Shown: positions 1 through 7,816, counted from the first letter of the stretch. The stretch: DNA of 64,000 nucleotides from Aquimarina latercula DSM 2041 (GCF_000430645.1 NZ_KE387185.1:1461780-1525779), one strand, 5' to 3'. A program made the numbers and translations. Notes: generated by a model from the sequence alone, not told the origin.

Positions 1-267
1 TTCCTCAATATTTACGTGTAAGGCTCCTGCAAACAAAAGGAAGCTTAAAATCCCATCTAATAACAAACTCCTAAAATCAGAATTAGCAACAATATCACAA
101 AAGAACTGATAGAAGTCAGGAACAATATTTTTACTTAATGTAATGATTACAACAGTTACTAAACTCAATAGCATCAGAGCAATTGTAGCAGGCATTTTTA
201 ACCATTTGTAGTTTATAAAACTAAAAAAAGCAGCAATCGAAAAAATAATACTGAAGGATTGTAACAT
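1..267 (-). CDS. CPA1-type Na+/H+ antiporter, N-terminal part (cut by window edge)
   Basis: I translated the minus strand from an ATG at 265-267 and it stays open to the window edge, giving 89 residues. The product is very hydrophobic: a first membrane segment at about residues 3-20, a second at about 27-46, then a third that includes the stretch LSFLLFAGALHVNIEE. The FAGALH-type motif after two short helices is characteristic of CPA1/NhaP sodium:proton antiporters (Pfam Na_H_Exchanger), inner-membrane proteins that exchange Na+ for H+. Only the first fifth or so of the usual 400-550 residues is present, because the gene continues left of base 1. The next gene on the same strand ends 109 bases upstream and a likely terminator lies between, so this is probably a separate transcript. 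Family is fairly sure from the motif; ion specificity is not readable. Confidence 0.72.
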   Translation of the reverse strand, partial: MLQSFSIIFSIAAFFSFINYKWLKMPATIALMLLSLVTVVIITLSKNIVPDFYQFFCDIVANSDFRSLLLDGILSFLLFAGALHVNIEE

Positions 268-319
268 GGTTCTTAAGATTATAATTTGCGTATAAGTTTT
301 TAAACATGGTGATTCTATA

Positions 320-346
320 AAACCTTCTGTATTGCATAACAGAAGG
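320..346 (-). terminator. Rho-independent terminator after the Rieske-TPP gene
   Basis: An 8-bp perfect inverted repeat (323-330 CCTTCTGT, 339-346 ACAGAAGG) with an 8-nt loop. Read on the minus strand it is followed by TTTTATAG. It sits 30 bases beyond the stop of the Rieske-TPP gene and before the antiporter start, so it plausibly ends the cluster transcript. Confidence 0.55.
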
Positions 347-375
347 GCTTTGGGATTTTTCAAGCAGATGTTTAG

Positions 376-2331
376 CTAAATAAGTTTCACATCCGTTATG
401 ATTTCTAAAAGAGCTGGACCATTATGATCTCTTAGTTTTTCTAATGCGGGAATTAGTTCTTCTTTTTTAGTCACTTTGATACCCAAAGCACCGCAATTTT
501 CGGCATATTTAGCAAAACTTACATTATGTAATGAAGTTTGCCAGACATCTAATTCGGCGGCTTTTTGTTCTTTAGAAATTTTTCCTAATTCGGAGTTGTT
601 GAGCAATACATGTTTGATATTCATATTGTATTTCACCAACGTCATCATTTCTGCTAAATATTGACCAAAACCACCATCTCCAGAAACTGACCAAATGGGT
701 CTTTCTTTTCCTTTGGCAGCCCAAGCTCCCATAGCAGCAGGTAACGAAAATCCAATGGAACCTAGATATCCGGACATTAATATAGATTGATTTTTAGGTT
801 CGAAGTAACGTCCGAATGAGTAGGTGTTGTTTCCAACATCTACTGCGATTACTGCATTTTCTGGAGTGACTTTATTCATTGCTTCAAAAACTGCAATGGA
901 ACTTATTCCATTATCACCTTGATCTTTTAATCGATTCGCTTTTTCTTCTTTCCAAATATCCCAACGTTCAGCAATTTCTGATCTTCTATCGATAGTATCA
1001 ATATTATTTTCTGTTTGTTCCTCTATGAGAGATAGCGTTTCCGAAATTTCTCCCCAAAGCGCAGCATCTATTTTATGAAACTTACTTAATGCTGTTGGAT
1101 CATAATCTACCTGAATAATTGGTTTCTTAGGAGTGATTCCTGTATGATTGGAAAAGGATGCTCCAAATACAATGAGTAAGTCACTTTCGTTCATAAACCA
1201 GGAAGCAATAGGAGTTCCACTACGACCTAATACTCCGCAACCCAATTCATGATCATCAGGAATAAGTCCTTTCCCTTTAAAGGTTGTAATTACTGGACAT
1301 TTTAGCTTATCCGCAAAAGTTGCAATGGCTTTCATATGAAACCTTGCTCCATGACCAACAATAATAGCAGGCTTTTTTGATTCTGAAATCATCGAAACTG
1401 CTTTTGCAACCATTTGCTTTGGAGGTGAAATATTCATCGGAGTTATTCTTCCTTCAGGAGTTTGTGCTTCTTCGCCCATAGTTTTTGGCATAAAAGCCAC
1501 TTCATCTGGGAAAGTAATATGTGATACATTTCTATTGAGTATTGCACTTTTTATGGCTAAACTCATTAATTCACTATGTTTAGAATTCTGTTGGACAGAA
1601 TGATTAAAATCAGCAACAGTTTGGAATGCCTTGACCAAATCTACTTCCTGAAAAGCACCGGTACCCATCACTTGGGTATTTACTTGTCCGGAAAATGCTA
1701 ATAAAGGGGCTCTATCTACCTTAGCATCCCACATACCTGTAAACATATTAGTGGAACCAGGTCCTGCAATACCAAAACATACAGCTGGTTTGCCCATTAA
1801 TTTTCCATAAGCCGAAGCAGCAAAGGCGGCAGCGCCTTCATGACGAATACCAAAATATTGTAACTTTCCTTGTTTTTCTAATCGCATCATAGCATCTGCA
1901 ACTCCAAGGTTAGAATGACCTACCATTCCAAAAACGGTATCAACATTCCAGTTAACCATAGTTTGTATCATAACATCAGAAATAGTATCCTGATGTTTAG
2001 GTTCTTCTGGAATACCAACTAAGATTGCATTCCCATCTTCTTTTACCTCAAAAGTGGTAACTCCATCATCATAACCTCCTGGAGGCAATCCTGTACAAGG
2101 GTCAAAATCCCAACCGTGCCAAGGACATCGTAACAAACCATTTTCTATAGAGCCTTCTCCTAGAGGACCTCCTTGATGTGGACATTTATTATCTAAAGCA
2201 GAAAATTTACCATTATAATGAGTGAGACAAACACCTTGGTGACCAGCGGTAACAGTTTGTACCCTTCCTTCTGGGAGTCTATCTTTATTATCTAGTACTT
2301 TATACCAAATAGTTTCTTTTTTTGAAGTCAT
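376..2331 (-). CDS. Rieske [2Fe-2S] domain fused to a thiamine diphosphate-dependent enzyme (POX/acetolactate synthase-like)
   Basis: 651 residues, ATG at 2329-2331. Residues about 8-106 are a Rieske ferredoxin-like domain with both cluster-ligand pairs, C50-x-H52 (CPHQGG) and C69-x2-H72 (CPWHGW). From about residue 115 a complete three-domain ThDP enzyme follows: the N-terminal PYR domain with the conserved glutamate E165 in RHEGAAAFAASAYG, a central nucleotide-binding-like domain (about 300-430) and a C-terminal PP domain with the ThDP-Mg motif GDG 551-553 spaced 24 residues from NN 578-579. Known relatives decarboxylate 2-oxoacids (pyruvate oxidase, acetolactate synthase, benzoylformate decarboxylase); substrate here is unknown. 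No signal peptide, so cytoplasmic. It is the last gene of the cluster headed by the Crp/Fnr gene. The fusion suggests electron delivery to or from the ThDP intermediate, which is inference. Confidence 0.85.
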   Translation of the reverse strand: MTSKKETIWYKVLDNKDRLPEGRVQTVTAGHQGVCLTHYNGKFSALDNKCPHQGGPLGEGSIENGLLRCPWHGWDFDPCTGLPPGGYDDGVTTFEVKEDGNAILVGIPEEPKHQDTISDVMIQTMVNWNVDTVFGMVGHSNLGVADAMMRLEKQGKLQYFGIRHEGAAAFAASAYGKLMGKPAVCFGIAGPGSTNMFTGMWDAKVDRAPLLAFSGQVNTQVMGTGAFQEVDLVKAFQTVADFNHSVQQNSKHSELMSLAIKSAILNRNVSHITFPDEVAFMPKTMGEEAQTPEGRITPMNISPPKQMVAKAVSMISESKKPAIIVGHGARFHMKAIATFADKLKCPVITTFKGKGLIPDDHELGCGVLGRSGTPIASWFMNESDLLIVFGASFSNHTGITPKKPIIQVDYDPTALSKFHKIDAALWGEISETLSLIEEQTENNIDTIDRRSEIAERWDIWKEEKANRLKDQGDNGISSIAVFEAMNKVTPENAVIAVDVGNNTYSFGRYFEPKNQSILMSGYLGSIGFSLPAAMGAWAAKGKERPIWSVSGDGGFGQYLAEMMTLVKYNMNIKHVLLNNSELGKISKEQKAAELDVWQTSLHNVSFAKYAENCGALGIKVTKKEELIPALEKLRDHNGPALLEIITDVKLI

Positions 2332-2348
2332 GATTGCTTTTTAAGATG

Positions 2349-2732
2349 TTAGAATTTGTTGTGATATTGATCTTGTCTTATTTTTACAGCCCTAAATGAG
2401 TATATAATTAAGGCTATTAAACCTAACAGGGCGCTGGTAATTCCGGCAATAGTAATATAAATGGTAGCATTGAAATCGGTATCAATACTCTTATAAATTC
2501 CTGAAACTAATGCAGAAATCACAAAACAAGCAACAGCAATATATAAGAAAACCATAGCGCTATTTAGTAGCTTAAGTTGTCTTAACTTTCGCTCAATCAA
2601 TTGTTCTTTTATTATATCTTCTGTAATCAATGTTTTAATCTCTGTACTGAGATTAACCAAAAGATTAGAGGTAGATAATATCAATAGTCCAATCCCGGGA
2701 ATAATAGTAGCAGGTAGATACCAATGTTCCAT
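2349..2732 (-). CDS. DUF2721 family membrane protein
   Basis: 127 residues with three hydrophobic segments (about 8-27, 56-78 and 90-112) separated by a charged helix that could be a short coiled coil (about 30-52, rich in E, K and R). The opening pattern IIPGIGLLILSTSNL, with the following RLRQLKLL and the last two helices, matches the DUF2721 family, small inner-membrane proteins of unknown function. It lies 17 bases upstream of the Rieske-TPP gene and only 5 bases after the preceding gene, so all are co-transcribed. Its job in the cluster is unknown; a membrane anchor or partner for the two Rieske enzymes is possible but nothing in the sequence proves it. Confidence 0.68.
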   Translation of the reverse strand: MEHWYLPATIIPGIGLLILSTSNLLVNLSTEIKTLITEDIIKEQLIERKLRQLKLLNSAMVFLYIAVACFVISALVSGIYKSIDTDFNATIYITIAGITSALLGLIALIIYSFRAVKIRQDQYHNKF

Positions 2733-2737
2733 AGGTT

Positions 2738-3490
2738 CTAATTTTTATAAGTAGAAATAGCTTCTTTGAAGAAAGTAACTCCTTTTTCTTCATCAATGCC
2801 AGAAATTGGTAAAACCGCTCCTTTAAAACCTTCATTTTTCCATTCACCTAATGATAAAGGTCCAAACGTAGCGGTATCTAAACTATCGTGACCTTTATAC
2901 CCACTGATATAGAAATAATAGTTATTATGGGTGCTATCAGGAATTGCCATTCCTAATCCAATAGCAACACCAGCTTTATCTTCTAATTGAGCAAATGCTC
3001 CCGAATCGAAATGATGTGGCCATATCCGAATATCAGATTCGAGTGACGAAGTATTTAATGTTTTTTCTAGTACTTTATGTGCTAAGGTTCGATTTTGTAA
3101 TAGCTCCTGAAGTATACTATCATAAGGTTTTTCGAAAACGTAGTCATCCGTTAATGTATCGTAAGGAAGTTCATAGTGTAGTTTGTAAGTATAAGGGGTT
3201 TTGATTCCTAACGAAGTAGTTAATGATTCTAACCAGTTAAGAATTTCTCTATGTGTTTTTTTATCTAATGAAAGGCTTAGTCTAACCGTATTATTAGCAA
3301 CCCAATGGAGCGCAAAATTTAGATAATCAAAAGTTATCTTACATCCTCTATCATTTAAAGGCCAGGTTTCTAGATATCCTTTTTCTTTATTAAACCCTAA
3401 GTTCGTATGACTGTCATCGTCTTTTTTTGGTAAAAAGCTTATACTTGCTGTAGCTAAATATTGAGCTGCTAGATGTATTTGATTAGACAT
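2738..3490 (-). CDS. conserved-looking protein of unknown function in the Rieske cluster
   Basis: 250 residues, no signal peptide or membrane segment; soluble and probably cytoplasmic. I do not recognise the family with certainty. Visible features are a central RIWPHHFDSGAF motif (about residues 155-166) with paired histidines that could bind a metal, a following GIGLGMAIPD, and aromatic-rich strands YYFYISGYKG. A WPHHFD motif of this type recalls DUF5996-family proteins, but the rest is not clearly alike. It is encoded 31 bases after the Rieske-glutamate-synthase fusion and 5 bases before the DUF2721 gene, firmly inside the operon. If it belongs to the pathway, it may handle substrate or cofactor; this is inference. 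Confidence 0.6.
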   Translation of the reverse strand: MSNQIHLAAQYLATASISFLPKKDDDSHTNLGFNKEKGYLETWPLNDRGCKITFDYLNFALHWVANNTVRLSLSLDKKTHREILNWLESLTTSLGIKTPYTYKLHYELPYDTLTDDYVFEKPYDSILQELLQNRTLAHKVLEKTLNTSSLESDIRIWPHHFDSGAFAQLEDKAGVAIGLGMAIPDSTHNNYYFYISGYKGHDSLDTATFGPLSLGEWKNEGFKGAVLPISGIDEEKGVTFFKEAISTYKN

Positions 3491-3521
3491 AATTATTTTA
3501 TTTTTTTTAAAGTATTATGAT

Positions 3522-5132
3522 TTATAATACTCCGGCGTAGTTAATTCCAGTTAATTTATGCATATCCCGATCAAAAGTTGATAAATCATCATGATTGAAT
3601 TTTGAAACATCATCGTACCCACAAGCTCTAGCAACAACTTTAATTAAGTTATTAGTTGCATCAAAATAGTTATGTAATTGCTTTGCCGAAGATTCTATAA
3701 TCAATCTGCTTCTTAAAGATTCTTTTTGCGTTGCGATACCTACTGGACAGTTGTTACTTCCGCATGCACGCATCCCTAAACAACCGATAGCTTGTAATGC
3801 TGAATTAGATACTGCGATAGCATCAGCGCCAAGCATCATTGCTTTTGCAAAATCCTCTGCGATTCTTAATCCTCCAGTAATAATCAGAGTAACATCTGCA
3901 GCACCAACTTTATCAAGATATTTTCTTGCTCTTGCTAAAGCTGGAATTGTAGGTACATTAATATTATCACGTAAAATTGTAGGAGCAGATCCTGTCCCAC
4001 CACCGCGACCATCTAGGATGATGTAATCTATACCAACGTCCAAAGCAAACTGGATGTCTTTTTCGATATGACTGGCAGCAATTTTAAAACCAATTGGAAT
4101 CCCACCAGTTCGATCTCGTACTTTTTCTGCAAAAGCTTTGAAATCTTTCACTCCATGAAAATCAGGGAATGTTGCTGGAGAGATAGCAGTTTCTCCTTCA
4201 TTTAGACCTCTAACACTTGCTATTTCTTTACTCACTTTACTGCCTGGTAAGTGGCCACCTGTACCCGTTTTTGCTCCTTGTCCTCCTTTAAAATGAAATG
4301 CTTGTACATTATCTAATTTATCCCAGGAAAAACCAAACTGAGCAGAAGCTAACTCATAAAAATATTTGGTATTGTTTTCTTGTTCCTGTGGTAACATTCC
4401 ACCTTCTCCAGAACATATTCCTGTGCCTGCCATTTCTGCTCCTCGGGATAAAGCAATTTTGGCTTCTCTAGATAAGGCCCCAAAACTCATATCACTTACA
4501 AACAAAGGAATATCCAGTTCTAAAGGCTTTTTTGCTTTGGCTCCAATAACCACTTTAGTAGCTACTTCTTCGTTATCTAATAATGGTCTAGTTGCTAGCT
4601 GAGCTGGTAAAAACTGGATGTCACTCCATTTGGGTAATGTATTTCTATCAACTCCCATAGAAGCAGAAAATCCGTGATGTCCAAGATTTTTTAATCCATT
4701 TTTAGCAAGCTCTTTAATGTATCCAGTGTATGGTTCTGTATCTTCTGGATGTGTATCTGCATAAGCACCTAAATATTCATCTCTATTAAATGGTTGCGGT
4801 TGATCAAGAAGGTAATCATCAATTTCAGATTCATCTACATATAAAGTATCTCCATCAATTTTAGTGCTAAATTTATGTAAAACCTCCTTGTTATTGTATT
4901 CAGAAACACCGGTGTCTACTCTGTAATCCCAACCGTGAACACCGCATATTAAGTTATGACCATCTACATGTCCATCGGACATCAATGCACCTCGATGTAA
5001 ACATCTACCATATAGGACCGAAATTTCTTCATCAAATTTTACAATAACTAAATCTAATCCATTTACTAAAGCATGAGTAGGTTGTTTGTTTTCTAAATTA
5101 CTAATCTGAGCAATTGCTACTGGTTTTTTCAT
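3522..5132 (-). CDS. Rieske [2Fe-2S] domain fused to an FMN-binding glutamate synthase-like domain
   Basis: 536 residues, ATG at 5130-5132. Residues about 5-100 form a Rieske domain with ligands C44-x-H46 (CLHRG) and C63-x2-H66 (CGVHGW). From about 140 onward it is the FMN barrel of the glutamate synthase large subunit (Pfam Glu_synthase): GALSREAKIALSRGA, GEGG, the GQGAKTGTGGHLPG loop, DGRGGGTGSAP and the 3Fe-4S cysteines C451-x5-C457-x4-C462 before PVGIATQ. The N-terminal glutaminase domain and the GXGXG beta-helix of true GltB are absent, so this is the short FMN-binding glutamate synthase family type, whose physiological reaction is mostly unknown. With an FMN, a 3Fe-4S and a Rieske centre it is a plausible three-centre electron-transfer enzyme. 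It starts 9 bases after the Crp/Fnr gene and leads the enzyme part of the operon. Confidence 0.87.
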   Translation of the reverse strand: MKKPVAIAQISNLENKQPTHALVNGLDLVIVKFDEEISVLYGRCLHRGALMSDGHVDGHNLICGVHGWDYRVDTGVSEYNNKEVLHKFSTKIDGDTLYVDESEIDDYLLDQPQPFNRDEYLGAYADTHPEDTEPYTGYIKELAKNGLKNLGHHGFSASMGVDRNTLPKWSDIQFLPAQLATRPLLDNEEVATKVVIGAKAKKPLELDIPLFVSDMSFGALSREAKIALSRGAEMAGTGICSGEGGMLPQEQENNTKYFYELASAQFGFSWDKLDNVQAFHFKGGQGAKTGTGGHLPGSKVSKEIASVRGLNEGETAISPATFPDFHGVKDFKAFAEKVRDRTGGIPIGFKIAASHIEKDIQFALDVGIDYIILDGRGGGTGSAPTILRDNINVPTIPALARARKYLDKVGAADVTLIITGGLRIAEDFAKAMMLGADAIAVSNSALQAIGCLGMRACGSNNCPVGIATQKESLRSRLIIESSAKQLHNYFDATNNLIKVVARACGYDDVSKFNHDDLSTFDRDMHKLTGINYAGVL

Positions 5133-5141
5133 GAGTGTATG

Positions 5142-5825
5142 TTAATTTTGAATTGTGTGTTGCTTTGTTGTATTAAGTATAGAAATAGATTGTGTGTTAT
5201 AATCTATAATACCTTCTTTGCGTAAAATGCTTAAAGTGTTACTAACTGTTTGTCTAGAAGTATTGGTTAAATTGGCAATGTCTTTATGCGTTAACAGGTT
5301 TTTTGCTATTATATTTTTTTCTGTTCGTTCTCCAAACTCTTTGATATAATCTATTACAAACTCTTTGATTCGAGTTGTACTATCTTTATATAATAAATCT
5401 TGTAATCGTCTCTCTAGTTTTTTGATTCGTAAACCATATATCTTTAGAACACCGTTTTTAAGAGATTTATGTTTCTCCATAATTTGTTTCATTCTAAAAG
5501 ATTCTATATAACAGACAATACAATCTTCGAGTGCAATAGCTTGTTCTTCTATATTATCATGTTCATCGTAGAGTGATAGCTCGCCAAAGATGTGTCCCTT
5601 TTTAACAATGTATTTAACACTATCTGTAGTAGTATCGATAATCTTAACGGTTCCTTTTTTTAGAAAAAAGATACTTTTATGATCATTATTAATTAGTTCA
5701 ACAGTTGATCCTTTATCGATGTTTTTCATCTCAAGAATTTCACACATTCGCATCATGGTAATTCTACCAAGTTTATTAAATAAATTAAAACCTTCTAAAA
5801 ACCAATATTTGGTATATGTGTTCAA
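5142..5825 (-). CDS. Crp/Fnr family transcriptional regulator, TTG start
   Basis: 227 residues. An N-terminal cyclic-nucleotide-binding-like beta barrel (about 25-130, with KGHIFGELSLYD at the phosphate-binding-cassette position) is joined by a dimerisation helix to a Crp-type winged helix (about 160-222) with recognition helix TNTSRQTVSNTLSILRKEG. No Fnr-type cysteine cluster is visible, so a 4Fe-4S oxygen sensor is unlikely; the ligand could be heme, a nucleotide or none. The start is TTG at 5823-5825: an in-frame stop lies five codons upstream and the first ATG (residue 24) would remove the conserved YWFLEGFNLF opening. It is the first gene of the Rieske cluster, 9 bases before the next gene, so it likely controls its own operon. 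Confidence 0.85.
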   Translation of the reverse strand: MNTYTKYWFLEGFNLFNKLGRITMMRMCEILEMKNIDKGSTVELINNDHKSIFFLKKGTVKIIDTTTDSVKYIVKKGHIFGELSLYDEHDNIEEQAIALEDCIVCYIESFRMKQIMEKHKSLKNGVLKIYGLRIKKLERRLQDLLYKDSTTRIKEFVIDYIKEFGERTEKNIIAKNLLTHKDIANLTNTSRQTVSNTLSILRKEGIIDYNTQSISILNTTKQHTIQN

Positions 5826-6238
5826 TGAAGTGTGAGTTTAGTTAGTATTGTTAAATGTAAGGATTTTTAATAGTACTCATTATTAATAAATTATGAGAAG
5901 TTACTTTAGACGACAATTATAGATTTTTCTTACAGTTTATAGGTAGTTATCGGTTTACTGGAATAGGTCGTAAAAGTTTATGAGAATATATTGAAATTAG
6001 TACTCCACATTTTTAAATCTTCTCAGGACTTTTGATAATCCGATATTATTTCTTCTATCCTCTTTAGGCGTTTTTAAAATTTCTTTTATTACAATCCTTT
6101 TTCTTTATACCGCTACTATTTTTAGTAATCGATTAATATCATACCAGTGGCATAACTCCGAAGGAGACACTTTAATAATACGTTTTTAGAACTGATAGCG
6201 AGTAGTTTTTAAAATGAATTGTTAATAGATATGAAGAT
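5826..6238. other. intergenic region upstream of the Crp/Fnr gene
   Basis: About 410 bases without a credible gene on either strand; the longest open stretches are a few codons. It must contain the promoter of the Rieske cluster on the minus strand, but I could not find a good TTG/TAnnTTTG pair or a symmetric Crp/Fnr-type TTGAT-N4-ATCAA box. Base composition is like the neighbours. Confidence 0.5.
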
Positions 6239-6274
6239 AAATTAATCTAGAGAAACCAATCTCTAGATTAATTT
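6239..6274 (-). terminator. terminator downstream of ssb
   Basis: A perfect 14-bp inverted repeat (6239-6252 and 6261-6274, core CTAGAG/CTCTAG) with an 8-nt loop, 22 bases past the ssb stop. The A/T-rich outer stem supplies the uridine-rich 3' end in the minus direction. Confidence 0.65.
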
Positions 6275-6296
6275 AATAATGGTATTCCAAATAAAT

Positions 6297-6632
6297 TTAT
6301 TTATTTCCCAGCATCAGGAATTCGTTACAAACTACTTCGGTAATATACCTTTTGTTTCCTTCGTTATCATCGTAACTGCGAGATGTAAGTTTTCCTTCTA
6401 TAGCTACTTCTTGTCCTTTGTTTACGTATTTCTCAATAATTTCTGCGGTTTTACCCCAAGCTACAATATTGTGCCATTGAGTATCGGTAATTTTATCACC
6501 AGCTTTATTATAGTAATAGTCGTTAGTAGCGATAGAGAATTTTGCAAGTTTCTTCCCTGAATCAAGATTAACGATTTCTGGTTCTTGTCCTAAGTTTCCT
6601 ATTAACTGTACTTTGTTTTTTAACGTGTTCAT
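6297..6632 (-). CDS. ssb: single-stranded DNA-binding protein, short form
   Basis: 111 residues forming one OB fold: NKVQLIGNLGQEPEI at the start, the conserved TQWHNIVAWGKTAEI core (about 52-66) and KGQEVAIEGKLTSRSY (about 71-86). This is the bacterial SSB family, which coats single-stranded DNA during replication and repair. It stops right after the OB fold: the glycine-rich linker and acidic DDxPF-like tail that recruit repair and replication proteins are missing, so it is shorter than housekeeping SSBs of 140-180 residues. It is probably a second SSB paralogue, with a full-length one elsewhere in the genome (inference). It stands alone with its own -7 box and terminator. Confidence 0.9.
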   Translation of the reverse strand: MNTLKNKVQLIGNLGQEPEIVNLDSGKKLAKFSIATNDYYYNKAGDKITDTQWHNIVAWGKTAEIIEKYVNKGQEVAIEGKLTSRSYDDNEGNKRYITEVVCNEFLMLGNK

Positions 6633-6712
6633 GTTTTTTAATTTTAGTTCCTGTTTTTTACAGGTAGATGAAACAATTTTTTGGTATCGATTTTTCTTTT
6701 ATTTCGACAAGG

Positions 6713-6720
6713 CAAACATA
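6713..6720 (-). promoter_or_regulatory. Bacteroidota -7 promoter element upstream of ssb
   Basis: TATGTTTG on the minus strand fits TAnnTTTG. It lies 80 bases before the ssb ATG, leaving a leader of about 75 nt that includes a small stem (6650-6654 with 6660-6664). No convincing -33 TTG at the usual spacing. Confidence 0.4.
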
Positions 6721-6900
6721 GATGCAGTTCCAAATAAGATTCGGTTAGGAAGTGTTTATTTTCGGTTGTAAACGTTTGTAGTCGTTTGTTTTTGACTAAA
6801 AGATGGTTTTATCGTATTGTGAAATATGATTTTAAAAAGCTATTTTTAAATAATAATTTTAAAACTAATAGTGTATCAATGGTTTACTAAATGATAGTCA

Positions 6901-7368
6901 ATGAGAACAAAACAGATAGCAAATCGATTTAGAGAAGTGATATTAAACGGTGTTTGGATAGCTAATACCAATTATAAAGATCAATTATCAAATATAACTT
7001 GGGAACAAGCCACTACTAGAGTAGAATCATTAAATACAATTGCATTGCTTACTTTTCATATTAATTATTATATAGAAGGAGTTTTGAATGTGTTAAAGGG
7101 GGGAGCCTTGGAAATAAGAGATAAATATAGTTTTGATGCTCCTAAAATAACCTCCGAGGAAGATTGGAAAATATTATTGAACAGCTTATTGGATAATGCA
7201 GAAGAATTTGCAAGCCTGATCGATACTATGTCAGACGAAGAATTGGATAATTATTTTGTAGATGAAAAATATGGTACCTATCAGAGAAATATTGAAGCGA
7301 TGATAGAGCATAGTTATTATCACTTAGGTCAAATTACTTTAATTAAAAAAATGTTATCTAATGAATGA
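6901..7368 (+). CDS. DinB-like putative metal-binding protein 1
   Basis: 155 residues, all-helical, no signal peptide. The arrangement of histidines, one in TFHINYY (residue about 53) and a C-terminal pair in EHSYYHLGQI (about 137-145), is that of DinB/YfiT-like four-helix-bundle proteins (DinB_2, DUF1572 type), in which three histidines hold a divalent metal. Such proteins are thought to be thiol-dependent transferases or hydrolases (for example bacillithiol S-transferases), but most have no assigned reaction. Its stop overlaps the start of the next gene by 8 bases, and that gene is a second member of the same fold, so they are translationally coupled. Confidence 0.72.
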   Translation: MRTKQIANRFREVILNGVWIANTNYKDQLSNITWEQATTRVESLNTIALLTFHINYYIEGVLNVLKGGALEIRDKYSFDAPKITSEEDWKILLNSLLDNAEEFASLIDTMSDEELDNYFVDEKYGTYQRNIEAMIEHSYYHLGQITLIKKMLSNE

Positions 7369-7816
7369 TTCAATCATAGAAATATTAAAAACTATATTCG
7401 ATAGAGATTTAACAAAATTAAAAACGGAAATAGAATCTTATACTAAAGAAGAACATATATGGATTGAAACACCAGATATAAGTAATTCGGCAGGGAATCT
7501 TTGCTTACACCTTGTCGGGAATCTCAATACCTATATTGGTGCAGAATTCGGTAAAACTGGATACATAAGGCAAAGAGAACAGGAATTTTCTTTAAAAAAT
7601 GTTTCTAGAATAGAACTACTATCTATGATAGATGATACGATGAAGATTGTAATGGATTCATTAGATATGATAACTAAAGAAGATTTACAAAAAGAATATC
7701 CTAGAATACTTATGGATAAGAACCCTAGTACCCATAGATTTCTGGTGCACTTGGCAACTCATTTAACGTACCATTTAGGCCAAATCAATTATCATAGAAG
7801 AATATTAGATGTTTAA
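7361..7816 (+). CDS. DinB-like putative metal-binding protein 2
   Basis: 151 residues, helical, cytoplasmic. Histidines in GNLCLHLVGNL (about residue 50) and in the C-terminal THLTYHLGQINYHRR (about 133-147) fit the DinB/DUF1572 metal site; the HLxGNLxxYI pattern is characteristic of the DUF1572/DinB_2 type. The start ATG at 7361 overlaps the preceding DinB-like gene by 8 bases. The two neighbours are only distantly alike, so they are not a recent duplication, and the pair may form a heteromer. Reaction and substrate are unknown. Confidence 0.74.
   Translation: MNDSIIEILKTIFDRDLTKLKTEIESYTKEEHIWIETPDISNSAGNLCLHLVGNLNTYIGAEFGKTGYIRQREQEFSLKNVSRIELLSMIDDTMKIVMDSLDMITKEDLQKEYPRILMDKNPSTHRFLVHLATHLTYHLGQINYHRRILDV

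Noticed and set aside
2738..3490. DUF5996 family assignment
   Set aside because: Only the WPHHFD motif resembles that family; the rest could not be matched by eye, so no family is given.
3751..4026. 91-codon plus-strand frame inside the Rieske-glutamate-synthase-like gene
   Set aside because: Shadow of the iron-sulfur and FMN region of the real gene on the minus strand.
6279..6560. 93-codon plus-strand open frame opposite ssb
   Set aside because: It is the antisense of a clear SSB gene; codon use and composition are those of a shadow, with no family motif.
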